Assembly: GCF_963422225.1 (NCBI RefSeq)
Contig: NZ_OY728607.1
Span: forward strand, 186,001 to 250,000
Source: Candidatus Trichorickettsia mobilis
GTDB taxonomy: Bacteria; Pseudomonadota; Alphaproteobacteria; Rickettsiales; Rickettsiaceae
Direction of reading: 5' to 3'
Length of the DNA stretch: 64,000 bases
The position numbers were made by a program, and so were the translations under genes. Positions within the stretch are counted from its first letter, which is position 1. Every line of letters begins with the position of its first letter. The notes beneath the pieces were generated by a model. The model had not been told where the DNA came from and made no database searches. It worked only from the letters and a program-made list of their open reading frames with translations. Below are positions 10,101 through 18,932 of the stretch, in pieces.

Positions 10101-12680
10101 TTTGCTAATGCTGATTCGGTGTTAAAATTACAGAGTACAGCTGGTGCCATACAAACAGTTACTGTACAAAATCACGTGGATCCAGGAGCAAATAAAGGAA
10201 TAATAGAATTGCATACACAAGGTGCTGGCAGTCAGTTGGTAATTACTGGTGGTGCTGCTGGTAAAACTTTGGGTACTGCTATCAATAAGTTAAAAGAATT
10301 GAAAGTGACCAGTACCGGCACTAATACTGAGTCAGTAACTATTGCTGGTGGAGCTAATGCAGTTAATCTTGCTAACATTGATGTATTGAACATAAAGAGA
10401 GGCGCAGTACTTTGGAATAAAAGTGGGACTGCTGCTGTGACAACTAATATTGGTGAAGCTGGTGGTGGTGGTGCCGCTGGTTTAGCTCTGGATGCCACTG
10501 AAGCTGATCTTGCTTTGCTTAATGGTACAGCGATTAACTTTGTCAATGCTGACTCGAAGTTAATGCTCGGTCACAATAATGCTGGGGCAAATAGAACTAT
10601 TACATTACATGGTAATCTAGTAGGTGGCGCAGACGATAAGGGAATAGTAGTACTTATGTCCAAGCAAGCGGGTAAGCAATTAATTATTGATTCAATTGGT
10701 GGTGCTCAATCAATTGGCCAAGCTGCCGGCAATAGATTTAAAAATTTAGTTATTAAAGGTCTTGGAGATACTGTAATTAATACCAAGGTTTATGCTAAGA
10801 CTTTAACTTTAGATGGTGGAAATGTTAATTTTACAGCCGGAATTGATCAAGGAACTAATAGTGCTATTACAGTAAATAATAGCACTATAGTGTGTGGTAA
10901 TATTGGCAATACTGGTGGCAACGCCACTATTACTTTAGGTAAAAACGCTTTAACATATCAGAATGGTATAGCAGCTTTCTCTGGCAACGTAGTAATTAAT
11001 ACCACCATAGATCAGGGTGTAGGGGTTGGTCATATAGTAATTGATGGCGGTGTTGGAGCAGCTAATCTAAATCTTGCTGGAGTACAGGCAATTACAATTA
11101 ATGTGGATGGTACTTCAAATATAAATGATATTGGTCAATCCTACCCACTTCTACAAATTGTTAATGCTGGTACAATTACACCGCCAGCAGGAGTAGCGCC
11201 TGCGTTAAACAACAATGACTTAGCTAACCCAAAACCAGCTTGGGCTTATAACGCTGCTACGGCTATGTTATCAAATCATGCTGGTGGCGGTGGTGATGAA
11301 GACGAAGGAGATGAAGGGGATGATGAAGGAGACAATGATGATAATAATGAACCTAAACCAGAGGATCTTAATCCTAAACAAGAAGATCTTATTCGTGACG
11401 CAATTGCTAAGACTATGGAAATAGCTGAGTTCAAAAATAAAACAAATGCTTATGTTGGCTATACAGTTGATGCTGGTGGTAATCTAATACCAGTGAACAA
11501 GATAAAAGCGGGATTAGAGAAAGATTTTGGTAAAACTAATCCTGGAATAGTGACAGCTTTTGCTGGTGTTAACGTCCATGACAATAGTGATGCTAGTGAT
11601 GTAGTTAATGAGTTAGGCAAGTTATCTATAACTGATCCAGAACGTCAAAAAAAGATGGCCGATGGATTAAGCGTAGCAGCACCTACTGCAGCTGTAGCAA
11701 CAGTGACTACTGGGTTGGTACAAGCCGCACAAAGTGCAATCGGCGCCAGGATGGATAATGTAGCTGGAGGAGCTGGTAATAACTTTAAAGTTTCCGAAGG
11801 TTTAGGTGTTGCTGCTGGTGATGAGTTGTCAGCAGAGCGTTATGGTATCTGGGGTACTCCATTTTATGCTCAATCAACACAAAAGAAAAAAGGTAGCACT
11901 CCTGGATATAAAAGTAAGGCTGGTGGTGGCACTATCGGCTTCGATTGTTTAGCTAATGATAATTTAACTTTGGGTCTGGCTTTCACGGCTATTAGTACCA
12001 AGCTTGATCATAAAAATCAAAAAGCAGGTGATACCACAAAAGTTGAAAGTACGTTATTTTCTATATATGGAGCACAGCAATTGCCAAGTAACTTATTTGT
12101 CCAAGGTATTGTTTCATTTGGTTCAAGCAGAGTACGTAACTATGAAAAGCGTATAATAAATCTGACTTTAGATCAGACTGCGCTCGGAAAATATAACTCG
12201 ACTTCATATAGCGGAGAAGTATTAGGTGGTTATAGGTATATACTGCCGGATACGCATACCGTGCTTACTCCAATGCTTGGTTTGAGATATGCCAAATTTA
12301 ATGATAGTGGTTATACGGAAACTGGTACAACTCGTAGAAATATGAATGTCAGTAAAAAATCAGTTGATAAAATTGAAGGAATTATTGGCGGCAGGGCTTC
12401 ATTTCAGTCTCAGATAAAAGAGGTGTTATTAATGCCGGAGGTGCATGGTTTTGTCAATTATGATTTTAAAGGTAAAGCACCAAAGGTTGAAGCAAGACTA
12501 GGTGGTGCATCGGCACCAATGCCAACAAAAGCTTCCAAACCTGAAAAAACCTTTGTCAACCTTGGTACGAGCTTAACTATAAAATATCGAATGATGGAAT
12601 ATGGTTTTGGCTATGATGCTAATTTGGCAAAAAAATATGTAGGACATCAAGGTACTTTAAAAATTAGAGTTAATTTTTAA
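7155..12680 (+). CDS. OmpB/Sca-like autotransporter with tandem repeats in the passenger
   Basis: This 1841-residue type V secreted surface protein starts with a signal peptide (MEKKPKFLKNLLTTASAIAV, cleavage near STALGA) that recalls rickettsial OmpB. The passenger, rich in Ala, Gly, Thr and Asn, looks like a beta-helix. Residues 208-930 are eight tandem units of about 90 residues. An acidic linker (DEDEGDEGDDEGDNDD) lies near residue 1380. The last ~280 residues, from YGIWGTPFYAQ near 1563, form the autotransporter beta-barrel and end in the terminal Phe (KIRVNF) expected for outer-membrane assembly. A good ribosome site (AGGAAG) precedes the ATG. In Rickettsia such proteins act in adhesion and entry; that role here is inferred. 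Whether the passenger is cleaved cannot be read from the sequence. Confidence 0.9.
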   Translation: MEKKPKFLKNLLTTASAIAVIAGGLSSTALGATHTTTGTPADLHIGGVSDNGLLGFAANDVLKIGVAGNVVVNAGSAVGPIEAIEVAFAGANFVDNKGMTIGAIGAAGNTMTLNVNGAVTTTLIGTASGDAVNAASSNVVNQYDGLGDVTLTGVGATLAIAPAAPGAIVLGGNIAGAGAGQGILTITNDGNTTTFNGTIGAGVGSLAAINIGAPGAAASNTAILKGTAIKATTITLHADLAAAGGPHASTLTLDSTNGAQTVTGAIDATAATNGGTSVLNFIGANGTTVTGAIGTTAPLTAINLGVANGATAYAAKLEGAAIKATTITLHADLAGATASTLTLDSTNGAQTVTGAIDATAATNGGTSVLNFIGANGTTVTGAIGTTAPLTAINLGVANGATAYAAKLEGAAIKATTITLHADLAGATASTLTLDSTNGAQTVTGAIDATAATNGGTSVLNFIGANGTTVTGAIGTTAPLTAINLGVANGATAYAAKLEGAAIKATTITLHADLAGATASTLTLDSTNGAQTVTGAIDATAATNGGTSVLNFIGANGTTVTGAIGTTAPLTAINLGVANGATAYAAKLEGAAIKATTITLHADLAGATASTLTLDSTNGAQTVTGAIDATAATNGGTSVLNFIGANGTTVTGAIGTTAPLTAINLGVANGATAYAAKLEGAAIKATTITLHADLAGATASTLTLDSTNGAQTVTGAIDATAATNGGTSVLNFIGANGTTVTGAIGTTAPLTAINLGVANGATAYAAKLEGAAIKATTITLHADLAGATASTLTLDSTNGAQTVTGAIDATAATNGGTSVLNFIGANGTTVTGAIGTTAPLTAINLGVANGATAYAAKLEGAAIKATTITLHADLAGATASTLTLDSTNGAQTVTGAIDATAATNGGTSVLNFIGANGTTVTGAIGTTAPLTAINVKALATATLSDAVVNATTITIGEVVNTGTLIRGGNVNFDLNPGAAVQTVFANADSVLKLQSTAGAIQTVTVQNHVDPGANKGIIELHTQGAGSQLVITGGAAGKTLGTAINKLKELKVTSTGTNTESVTIAGGANAVNLANIDVLNIKRGAVLWNKSGTAAVTTNIGEAGGGGAAGLALDATEADLALLNGTAINFVNADSKLMLGHNNAGANRTITLHGNLVGGADDKGIVVLMSKQAGKQLIIDSIGGAQSIGQAAGNRFKNLVIKGLGDTVINTKVYAKTLTLDGGNVNFTAGIDQGTNSAITVNNSTIVCGNIGNTGGNATITLGKNALTYQNGIAAFSGNVVINTTIDQGVGVGHIVIDGGVGAANLNLAGVQAITINVDGTSNINDIGQSYPLLQIVNAGTITPPAGVAPALNNNDLANPKPAWAYNAATAMLSNHAGGGGDEDEGDEGDDEGDNDDNNEPKPEDLNPKQEDLIRDAIAKTMEIAEFKNKTNAYVGYTVDAGGNLIPVNKIKAGLEKDFGKTNPGIVTAFAGVNVHDNSDASDVVNELGKLSITDPERQKKMADGLSVAAPTAAVATVTTGLVQAAQSAIGARMDNVAGGAGNNFKVSEGLGVAAGDELSAERYGIWGTPFYAQSTQKKKGSTPGYKSKAGGGTIGFDCLANDNLTLGLAFTAISTKLDHKNQKAGDTTKVESTLFSIYGAQQLPSNLFVQGIVSFGSSRVRNYEKRIINLTLDQTALGKYNSTSYSGEVLGGYRYILPDTHTVLTPMLGLRYAKFNDSGYTETGTTRRNMNVSKKSVDKIEGIIGGRASFQSQIKEVLLMPEVHGFVNYDFKGKAPKVEARLGGASAPMPTKASKPEKTFVNLGTSLTIKYRMMEYGFGYDANLAKKYVGHQGTLKIRVNF
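7776..9944 (+). repeat. tandem repeat: one 279-bp unit then seven 270-bp units
   Basis: Units start at 7776 (divergent, 279 bp), then 8055, 8325, 8595, 8865, 9135, 9405 and 9675, each exactly 270 bp (90 residues). The seven 270-bp units encode the same amino acids. The base differences I found are synonymous third positions: AAT/AAC, TTA/TTG, GCA/GCG and ACA/ACG. A partial ninth unit starts at 9945 and diverges at once. Confidence 0.97.
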
Positions 12681-12757
12681 GTTCTGACTCTTGGTCTATA
12701 GCTTCAACCATTTAAGGTAGGAGAGTGTTGTAAGTTTAAAATCGGATATAATAAATC

Positions 12758-12795
12758 TAGAAGTCAATATAAGCTGAGGTTTATATTGACTTCTA
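12758..12795 (+). terminator. hairpin after the autotransporter gene
   Basis: A perfect 15-bp stem (TAGAAGTCAATATAA and its complement) with an 8-base loop lies 78 bases past the stop codon. No T-run follows, so it may act as an RNA end-stabiliser rather than a classical intrinsic terminator. Confidence 0.5.
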
Positions 12796-12882
12796 CAAAA
12801 TTGCTTCTTGGTTCGTAATCATTTAGAGGTCTGGCAAAAAAGCATAACAAAGTACACTTTAAGTGGTAAAAGTATTTATTAG

Positions 12883-13116
12883 CATCGCTTAAAGTTTAGT
12901 AAATCAGATACAAAATCTTTTAGAAATCTGTTGACATTTAGAGCAGAGAATGAAATTTTGAGAGCGGAAAATAAAGCACTTAAAATAAAGAATGGTGAAC
13001 TTAAAGAAAAACTAGAATTAAATTCGAAAAACTCATCTCTACCAAGTTCGAAAGATTTATACAAGCTAATAAAAGAAAATCAAAATCTGGTAACCATTGT
13101 AAGTCTAAGAGGGTAG
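12883..13116 (+). pseudogene. N-terminal remnant of an IS66-family transposase
   Basis: The frame encodes a coiled coil of AENEILRAENKALKIKNGEL followed by LELNSKNSSLPSSKD. This matches the N-terminal leucine-zipper and NSxNSSxPPSSD signature of IS66-family TnpC. Everything after it is missing: the frame runs into the 21-bp dyad at 13108 and stops there. The frame is open back to 12883 but has no good start; a TTG at 12931 is possible. This is a dead fragment of about 60-78 codons where ~500 are expected. Confidence 0.65.
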
Positions 13117-13162
13117 ATGTAAACAAAAAATTCAATTAATGTTTTGTTTACATCTACCCTCT
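13108..13162. repeat. perfect 21-bp inverted repeat with a 13-base loop
   Basis: AGAGGGTAGATGTAAACAAA plus one A at 13108-13128 is matched exactly by its complement at 13142-13162. The stop codon of the IS66 remnant lies in the left arm. No poly-T follows. It may be the fused ends of a lost mobile element, or a strong RNA hairpin. I did not see it elsewhere in the window. Confidence 0.85.
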
Positions 13163-13488
13163 AATTACCACAATTTTAGCACCCCATACCCCACCTGAGC
13201 TGAGACCACGATAGTGGTCGAAAATATTTCGTTCATTTACTGGATTGCTTCGACTTCGTCTCGCAATGACGGAGATTGCTCACTTCATTTTCTTAACTTG
13301 ACGCTTATGGTTTCAGCGAACACTCTCGAATTAATAATCAATTAATGACATTAGTATAGCACATACAAGCCGTCATCAAGAGCTGATCCGAGATCAGCCT
13401 GAGTGCGTTTCGTACTTTAACAAAATCTCGCAATGACAACTTTTTCTGACAACCTTAACACTCTTCTCTTTGAAACCTTAATCTTAAA
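13163..13488. repeat. gene-free stretch with family C repeat pieces
   Basis: A small hairpin GACCAC-GATA-GTGGTC lies at about 13204-13219. A family C arm (TACTGGATTGCTTCGACTTC...CTCGCAATGAC) is at 13238-13271. The dispersed ACTTGACGCTTATGGTT repeat is near 13288-13310. A degraded element ending CTCGCAATGAC is at about 13375-13438. No gene is supported. Confidence 0.7.
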
Positions 13489-14118
13489 CTAAAATCCGAA
13501 CATTGCTGTTGGTTGCGTGGCTACAAAGCCAATTACATTACTCAATTTATCAAAATTAGGTAATAGTGATAGTTCTATAGTAGAATGTGTATTTTGCTTG
13601 TTTACAGAGTAAGTAATACTGGCAAGCTTCCCACTTAATACATTTGCTATAGGCAGCAGACATTTTTCATACTCATCAACCGGTATAATATTTTGTACAG
13701 TAATATTAGTAAGTATCAGCTCTTTATTAGTGCTAGGCAGTAAAGTCTTACATATATTGCTCAAATATAAAATCTCTTTACGTTCATTAGCATAAAAAAA
13801 TACCTGCATGGCATCTTGTAATAAACGTAAACAAAAGCTGCTATTCAAGAAACGATTTTCTTCATTTACAGATTGATTATAGTTTAAGATAAAATTTTTG
13901 GTAGTATCCAACAATACATCCAATGAAAAATTTAAACCATAATTTTGGTATATTTCTAAATATTTGACTAATTTATATATACCTATATCTGGTCCTAATA
14001 TTTCCCATGATCTTATTGTTACAGCTGGAATATTGTAAGTTTTCTCAATATATTCCCTACTTAATCCAGCTTGTTTACGTATATATTGAAGTCTTGATCC
14101 GAGTTGTTTTAAATCCAT
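13489..14118 (-). CDS. XRE-type helix-turn-helix protein with a C-terminal sensor-like domain
   Basis: A 209-residue protein. Residues 1-45 (LGSRLQYIRKQAGLSREYIE, then IPAVTIRSWE) form a lambda-repressor-type DNA-binding domain. The remainder is not a family I recognise, but its end (PVDEYEKCLLPIANVLSGKL... through FDKLSNVIGFVA) has the rhythm of a PAS-like fold, so a small-molecule or redox input is possible. The 14371 gene is divergent from it across a 250-base AT-rich gap and could be a target. Its role in DNA binding is likely; the signal is unknown. Confidence 0.7.
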   Translation of the reverse strand: MDLKQLGSRLQYIRKQAGLSREYIEKTYNIPAVTIRSWEILGPDIGIYKLVKYLEIYQNYGLNFSLDVLLDTTKNFILNYNQSVNEENRFLNSSFCLRLLQDAMQVFFYANERKEILYLSNICKTLLPSTNKELILTNITVQNIIPVDEYEKCLLPIANVLSGKLASITYSVNKQNTHSTIELSLLPNFDKLSNVIGFVATQPTAMFGF

Positions 14119-14370
14119 ATGAATAACTTGTTTAATATATTTAAATAATTAGTATTATATAACACACTGTCTATTATTATACAACACTTATAATTATCTT
14201 TATAGAGTTTATTAAATATTATTTTATATTTGTATATAACAAGACAATAGTACCATAATATAAAATATTATTATTGATTTCCATCCTAAAATAGAGTACT
14301 TCCTGCTTATAGATAGAATATTAAAATATCATTTTACTAAACAGCGTGATATATAATTATATGGTACATT

Positions 14371-14661
14371 ATGACACAAACTAATACAACTACTTTTAAC
14401 AAAGAAGTATTACAAAATATATTTGAGGACTTGATTAAAGATTCATTAATAAAGTTGGCAAAAGATTTAGCTGACAGGATATTATTAGTAGAGTTACAAT
14501 ATTTATATATCAATAAGATTTATAATAATTACGAAGATTCTTCAAAATTCATAGATAAGTTTATAATAGATGTAGATTTAATAATTTCTAAATCTTATCA
14601 TACAATATCATCTGATATTGATAAAGCCATAGACACTTTAATAGTTGAGATGCGTGCTTAA
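14371..14661 (+). CDS. hypothetical 96-residue helical protein
   Basis: A short, soluble, mostly helical acidic protein rich in Asp, Ile, Leu and Lys, with no cysteine, signal peptide or membrane segment. I do not recognise a family. It starts with ATG after a long AT-rich region. It is divergent from the HTH gene at 13489-14118, an arrangement often seen for a regulator and its target. Base composition matches its neighbours. Confidence 0.55.
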   Translation: MTQTNTTTFNKEVLQNIFEDLIKDSLIKLAKDLADRILLVELQYLYINKIYNNYEDSSKFIDKFIIDVDLIISKSYHTISSDIDKAIDTLIVEMRA

Positions 14662-14693
14662 GGACACTTAGCTGCATAAGACAGAGAGCCGGC

Positions 14694-15161
14694 TTAATTC
14701 AGAAATTTAATAGAACTCAATACTGTTTCTAGAATCATGCCAGCAGCAATAGCATCATCTTGCTGATTTCTCTTGTTTCTTTTTAAACCCAAAGATTTTA
14801 GCAAATTATTTGCTGCTCTGGAGGTTAATCGCTCATCTTGCATATATATTGGTAAATCAGTTGTAGTAGATAAATAATTTGTAAAATTTTGTACTGATAG
14901 CGCCTGATTACTAACAGTACCATCCATCATAATCGGCAACCCTATAATTAAAGCGCAAGCTGAATACTCATCAACAAAACTTAATATTATTTTTATTTTT
15001 TCTGAGTCATTGATACAATTTAACGTTTTTAGAGGCATGGAGATCGTATAATTTGGATCAGATATTGCTAGTCCAAGTTTCTTCTGTCCATAATCTATAG
15101 CAAGTATTGGCTTGCTGTTCTGAAGTAACTGGTGGAATTCTTGTAAATTAGATATTATCAC
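14694..15161 (-). CDS. ruvX: Holliday junction resolvase-like RuvX (YqgF family)
   Basis: An RNase H-like nuclease of 155 residues in the family linked to 16S rRNA 5'-end maturation and anti-termination. The first strand has ILAIDYGQKKLGLAISDP with the catalytic Asp. The middle has SACALIIGLPIMMDGTVS, matching the family's VGLP-x-N/M-DG motif, and the C-terminal metal-binding region is YMQDERLTSRAAN near 105. Length is typical. It follows the RlpA-like gene with a 5-base gap, so it is probably the last gene of the BON-rlpA-ruvX transcription unit. Confidence 0.92.
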   Translation of the reverse strand: MIISNLQEFHQLLQNSKPILAIDYGQKKLGLAISDPNYTISMPLKTLNCINDSEKIKIILSFVDEYSACALIIGLPIMMDGTVSNQALSVQNFTNYLSTTTDLPIYMQDERLTSRAANNLLKSLGLKRNKRNQQDDAIAAGMILETVLSSIKFLN

Positions 15162-15166
15162 AGAAC

Positions 15167-15970
15167 CTAAGGAGTTATAGCAAGATTATATTTTAAATTT
15201 ACTAATTTAACATGACAATTAATACTACAATGTTTACGTTTTGCTTTATGAGCTGTTCTTGAACCTTCTTTAGGATTTAATGCAATTTTTTTTAGGAAAT
15301 CTTGAGTTTCTTTATGCATATATTGTACCCGTACTTTAGCAATTCCTTGTCTTTTAAAAGACAGAACATGAGCTGCAGCCTCAGAAACATCCAATATACG
15401 ATTTTTGTTGAATGGTCCTCGGTCGTTTACCATTAGGATTACTGATTTGTTATTTTCCAAGTTTGTTACTTTGACTAAACTTGGTAGCGGTAATGTTGGG
15501 TGCGCTGCTGTTAATGTATATTTATTATAGAGGTCACCATTTGCGGTGTTTTTTCCATGAAACCCGTGCTTACTACCATACCAGGAAGCAACACCGCTTT
15601 GATCATATTTAATATTTTTTTCTGGTGTATAGCTATTACCTTTAATGCTATATTCCTTACCTATTTTATAATGTCCTTGATAATTAATATTTTTAGGATC
15701 TTCTTTTGATAATTTTTTATGCAACCTATCTTGTTGACTCATGCAACCGGTCAGTAAAAAAAGTAAAATTATGTATACCTTTGATACTTCAAGATTTGGG
15801 GTGTCGGACATCGGGTCTCGGTTGTGCTCACGTACTAACGTACGCTGTGCAACCTCGCCACTCGTCCTTTTACCAACTCTTGAAGTATCTGCGGTATATA
15901 CTCGATGCACTTCAAAGCAGCGCTCGACCATTGAATTAATTTTAGAATGCAAATATTTAAGTATTTTCAT
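15167..15970 (-). CDS. rlpA: RlpA-like septal ring lipoprotein, signal peptide split by a palindromic element
   Basis: The core, [20 protein letters not shown] through VMVNDRGPF-like [20 protein letters not shown], is the double-psi beta-barrel of RlpA, a lytic transglycosylase or peptidoglycan-binding lipoprotein. I choose the ATG at 15970 ([12 protein letters not shown]), which overlaps the BON gene stop by 14 bases. The lipobox LLTGC comes only about 60 residues later. The intervening residues (from [10 protein letters not shown] to LEVSKVY) are encoded by the palindromic element at 15775-15897. So the basic start and hydrophobic core of the signal peptide are separated by an in-frame insertion. 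The rest is a normal RlpA without a SPOR domain. A downstream start could restore export. Confidence 0.85.
   Translation of the reverse strand: MKILKYLHSKINSMVERCFEVHRVYTADTSRVGKRTSGEVAQRTLVREHNRDPMSDTPNLEVSKVYIILLFLLTGCMSQQDRLHKKLSKEDPKNINYQGHYKIGKEYSIKGNSYTPEKNIKYDQSGVASWYGSKHGFHGKNTANGDLYNKYTLTAAHPTLPLPSLVKVTNLENNKSVILMVNDRGPFNKNRILDVSEAAAHVLSFKRQGIAKVRVQYMHKETQDFLKKIALNPKEGSRTAHKAKRKHCSINCHVKLVNLKYNLAITP
15775..15897. repeat. palindromic element inside the rlpA coding sequence
   Basis: Arms GATACTTCAAGATTTGG and CCAACTCTTGAAGTATC flank a centre with GTGCTCACGTA and TACGCTGTGC, the same core words as family A at 3010 and 31845. The element is a multiple of three as seen by the host frame and has no stop in that frame. 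Confidence 0.85.
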
Positions 15971-16589
15971 CGGCAAGTCTATCTGCAACAGTGTCATTAC
16001 TTGAAGGTTCTATTATTTTAACATTAGATATAACTTTTTTGACACCATGTACTTTTGATGCAATATCTGCTATTAGCTCTAATTCTTCTTCTGACCTAGC
16101 ACTACCAAATAAATACACAATATCACTAACAGTTATTACCGTATAATTTACAAACTTAATCTCCCGCTTTAAGAAAGCTTTCGATTTAATTTGAGTAGTA
16201 ATCATACTATCTCTTGTATATTGCACCAAGTCAAAGTGACCACTGTTTTTATCAACTATCAACTCATTTACTACTTCTTTAACATCCTTCTGATTCCAGG
16301 CGATTTGTACAGCAGTTAGCATATCCTCTTCTTTATCGACAGTACCAGTATATAAAACACGAGCATTTAATACGCTAATAGAGATTTTGGTATATAATTC
16401 TCTGAAATTGCTTTTCATAAAGTCCGCTTTAATTCTTGCAGCAATTTTGGCATCATCAATTGCAGTGCCTACAGACCGGTCTCCAGCAACAGCCATAGTT
16501 GAGCTAACAGCACCAGTAAAAATAGCTGGCATACAGCCACTCAACATTAAGGTTATAATAAAAATGGGCAAAAAATAAATTTTATACAT
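15957..16589 (-). CDS. outer-membrane lipoprotein with two BON domains (DolP/YraP-like)
   Basis: The 210-residue protein begins with a lipoprotein signal ([19 protein letters not shown], cysteine 19). Two BON domains follow: about 45-115 ([13 protein letters not shown]... ARVLYTGTV) and about 120-195 (STIT-like [13 protein letters not shown]... [13 protein letters not shown]). Two-BON lipoproteins of this length resemble E. coli DolP, which binds phospholipid and supports envelope integrity. It is the first gene of a three-gene unit with rlpA (14-base overlap) and ruvX. Confidence 0.88.
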   Translation of the reverse strand: MYKIYFLPIFIITLMLSGCMPAIFTGAVSSTMAVAGDRSVGTAIDDAKIAARIKADFMKSNFRELYTKISISVLNARVLYTGTVDKEEDMLTAVQIAWNQKDVKEVVNELIVDKNSGHFDLVQYTRDSMITTQIKSKAFLKREIKFVNYTVITVSDIVYLFGSARSEEELELIADIASKVHGVKKVISNVKIIEPSSNDTVADRLADENT

Positions 16590-16681
16590 CTATACTTTAT
16601 AAATAAATTATGTTACGAAAGCAATAAATTTTATATGGCGTTATCCACAAACCTGGCAATCTAGTTATAGTTATTTGCTTT

Positions 16682-16716
16682 ACTAGATTGCTTCGGGCTT
16701 TAGCCCTCGCAATGAC
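16682..16716. repeat. short family C element upstream of the BON gene
   Basis: ACTAGATTGCTTCGGGC TTTA GCCCTCGCAATGACG shows the family C arm words around a GGGC/GCCC hairpin. It lies between iscA and the BON lipoprotein gene. Confidence 0.7.
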
Positions 16717-16742
16717 GTGTAGGCAACGCAACCAAGGTATCT

Positions 16743-17090
16743 TCAAACATTGAATGATTTGCCACAGCCGCATTTTCCTTTTTCATTAGGATTAACAAAT
16801 ACAAATCCAGATTTGAATTGATCATTATGATAATCCATCTCAGTGCCAATTAGGTACATTAATGCTTTGGGATCAATTAAAATAGTGACGCCATGCTGTT
16901 CTATTACTTCATCAAATGGTTTTTTCTCATCTGCATATTCAAAGTAATAGCTATAACCAGAACAACCGCCTGATTTAACGCCAATTCTAATACCAACCAC
17001 TGGTTTCTGGTTATTTTTAAGTAACAGTTTGATTTGTTCTACTGCTGACTCAGTTAGCACAAGTGCTTGTTTAGGTTTTATTGCTGTCAT
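16743..17090 (-). CDS. iscA: A-type iron-sulfur carrier protein IscA
   Basis: It carries or delivers Fe-S clusters to target proteins. The 115 residues contain the three family cysteines: one in KSGGCSGYSYYFEY and a C-terminal CGCGKSFNV pair. Length is typical. Its start overlaps the iscU stop by 4 bases, so it is translationally coupled as the last gene of the isc run. A family C repeat follows. Confidence 0.95.
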   Translation of the reverse strand: MTAIKPKQALVLTESAVEQIKLLLKNNQKPVVGIRIGVKSGGCSGYSYYFEYADEKKPFDEVIEQHGVTILIDPKALMYLIGTEMDYHNDQFKSGFVFVNPNEKGKCGCGKSFNV

Positions 17091-17479
17091 ATTGCAGATT
17101 TTGCTTGTTTATCTTTATAGTCTTTTATGGCTGCTTTTACCGCATCTTCAGCCAATAAAGAACAATGAAGCTTTACCGGTGGTAGCGATAAGTACTCTGC
17201 AATTTCAGTATTTCTAATTGCTTCTGCTTCATCTACCGATTTACCCTTGATCCATTCAGTTACTAAAGAGCTGGAGGCAATTGCTGAACCACAACCAAAA
17301 GTTTTAAATTTTGCTTCTTCAATCATACCTTCTGCGTTAACTCTAATTTGCAATTTCATTACATCTCCACAAGCAGGTGCACCAACCAAACCAGTACCTA
17401 CAGTAGTATCTGTTTTATCTAAAGATCCTACGTTACGTGGATTCTCATAATGATCTAATACTTTTTTATCATATGTCAT
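17087..17479 (-). CDS. iscU: iron-sulfur cluster scaffold protein IscU
   Basis: The scaffold on which IscS-derived sulfur and iron are assembled. The 130 residues show all landmarks: N-terminal YDKKVLDHYENPRNVGS, first Cys in GAPACGDVMKLQ, second Cys in KTFGCGSAIASSS, and the HscA-binding LPPVKLHC motif with the third Cys. A GAGGT ribosome site lies 8 bases before the ATG. A 142-bp miniature element separates it from iscS, where the genes are usually close together. Confidence 0.97.
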   Translation of the reverse strand: MTYDKKVLDHYENPRNVGSLDKTDTTVGTGLVGAPACGDVMKLQIRVNAEGMIEEAKFKTFGCGSAIASSSLVTEWIKGKSVDEAEAIRNTEIAEYLSLPPVKLHCSLLAEDAVKAAIKDYKDKQAKSAI

Positions 17480-17525
17480 AATTTTTACCTCACAGGTTTA
17501 AAAAAGTCTCGTATTTGTTCTTATT

Positions 17526-17667
17526 AAACCTCCTGCCTTACTATATATGAGAGTGGAATTTTTAGGAAAAATCAAACGAAAAACCGCAGCATACTTTAGT
17601 ATGTGAGGATTTTAAGCTTGATTTTGACGACAAAATTACCTCTCAGATGAAGTAAGACAGGAGGTTT
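17526..17667. mobile_element. 142-bp miniature inverted-repeat element between iscS and iscU
   Basis: Terminal repeats AAACCTCCTGCCTTAC and GTAAGACAGGAGGTTT enclose an interior with TTTTTAGGAAAAA and GACGACAAAATTACC, shared with the elements at 33700, 42165 and 50447. Its length equals that of the 42165 element. The iscS stop codon TAA spans its edge (17666-17668). Confidence 0.85.
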
Positions 17668-18922
17668 AATGAGTTGCCCACTTAATCTGCTTTAAGTCCA
17701 CACCCTCCTGCACCATTTCCCAGAGTGGACTCATTTCTCTCAAAAATTTGATTTTAGAAATTATAAGTTCTACCGCGTACTCAATCTCATCTTCACGAGT
17801 AAATCTTCCTACTCCAAATCTAAGAGAAGTGTGTGCCAGTTCTTCATCTACTCCAAGTGCTCGTAATACATACGAAGGCTCTAGAGAAGAGGAGGTACAG
17901 GCTGAACCAGAGGATACTGCTAAATCTTTGACTGCCAGAATCATCGATTCACCCTCAATATAAGCAAAACTCAAATTAATACTACCAGGGTAACGTTGAT
18001 CTCGATCACCATTTAAATAAACATCAGGAATTTGACTGGTAATTAGACCTACAAATTTATTAAATAAATTTTTGACATGTAAATAGTCTTGATCCATTTC
18101 AGCCAGAGCAATCTCAGCAGCTTTACCAAGCCCTACGATTAGCGGTGAGGCCAGAGTACCTGACCTCATGCCTCGCTCCTGTCCGCCACCGTTGATGATA
18201 GGACTTAGGCGGACACGAGGTTTTTTACGCACATATAAGGCTCCAACACCTTTCGGTCCATAAATTTTATGACCAGAAATGCTAGCAAGATCAATATTAC
18301 ATTCATCAACATCAATTGGAATTTTGCCGTAGCCTTGAGCGATATCTGAATGAAAAAACACTCCATTGGAACGACAGATTTTACCAATTTGTGCTAGTGG
18401 TTGAATTACGCCGATTTCATTATGTACAGCCATTATTGAAACTAGCATTGTATTTGCGGTAATAGTTTGTTGTAACAATTCTAAATCAACTAAACCATTC
18501 TGTTTTACTGGTAGATAAGTTACCTGAAATCCATCCTGTTCAGCATGTCTACATGCATCCAAGACGCATTTATGTTCAGTAGCTAAGGTAATTATATGAT
18601 TTTTTTTATTACCATAAAATTTCGATATTCCTTTTATCGCCAAATTATTGGATTCTGTCGCCCCAGAGGTAAAAATAATTTCCCTTGGTGTTGCATTAAT
18701 TAGTTTGGCTACTTGAGCGCGTGCCAGCTCAACTGCTTCCTCTGCCTCCCAGCCAAAAGCATGGCTACGAGAATGAGGGTTACCAAATTTAGTGGTGAAA
18801 TATGGTAGCATTGCTTCCAATACTCTAGGATCCATAGGCGTAGTGGCCTGATAATCCAGGTAAATTGGAAATGTACAACCATTTGCCAGTAATTTTTGTC
18901 TTAGTTGTTCAAGTTTACTCAT
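17666..18922 (-). CDS. iscS: cysteine desulfurase IscS
   Basis: A PLP enzyme that takes sulfur from cysteine for IscU and tRNA thiolation. The PLP lysine is in [13 protein letters not shown] and the persulfide cysteine in [16 protein letters not shown]. From the ATG at 18922 ([11 protein letters not shown]) it is 418 residues. I prefer this start to one 51 bases upstream because the upstream one runs into the previous gene. Eleven bases separate it from the second desulfurase. Its stop codon lies at the edge of a miniature element. Confidence 0.95.
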   Translation of the reverse strand: MSKLEQLRQKLLANGCTFPIYLDYQATTPMDPRVLEAMLPYFTTKFGNPHSRSHAFGWEAEEAVELARAQVAKLINATPREIIFTSGATESNNLAIKGISKFYGNKKNHIITLATEHKCVLDACRHAEQDGFQVTYLPVKQNGLVDLELLQQTITANTMLVSIMAVHNEIGVIQPLAQIGKICRSNGVFFHSDIAQGYGKIPIDVDECNIDLASISGHKIYGPKGVGALYVRKKPRVRLSPIINGGGQERGMRSGTLASPLIVGLGKAAEIALAEMDQDYLHVKNLFNKFVGLITSQIPDVYLNGDRDQRYPGSINLSFAYIEGESMILAVKDLAVSSGSACTSSSLEPSYVLRALGVDEELAHTSLRFGVGRFTREDEIEYAVELIISKIKFLREMSPLWEMVQEGVDLKQIKWATH

Positions 18923-18932
18923 ATTATCTTTT

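Noticed and set aside
12883-13162. Intact IS66 element
   Set aside because: Only the first ~60-78 codons of the transposase remain, and the accessory genes and the catalytic domain are missing.
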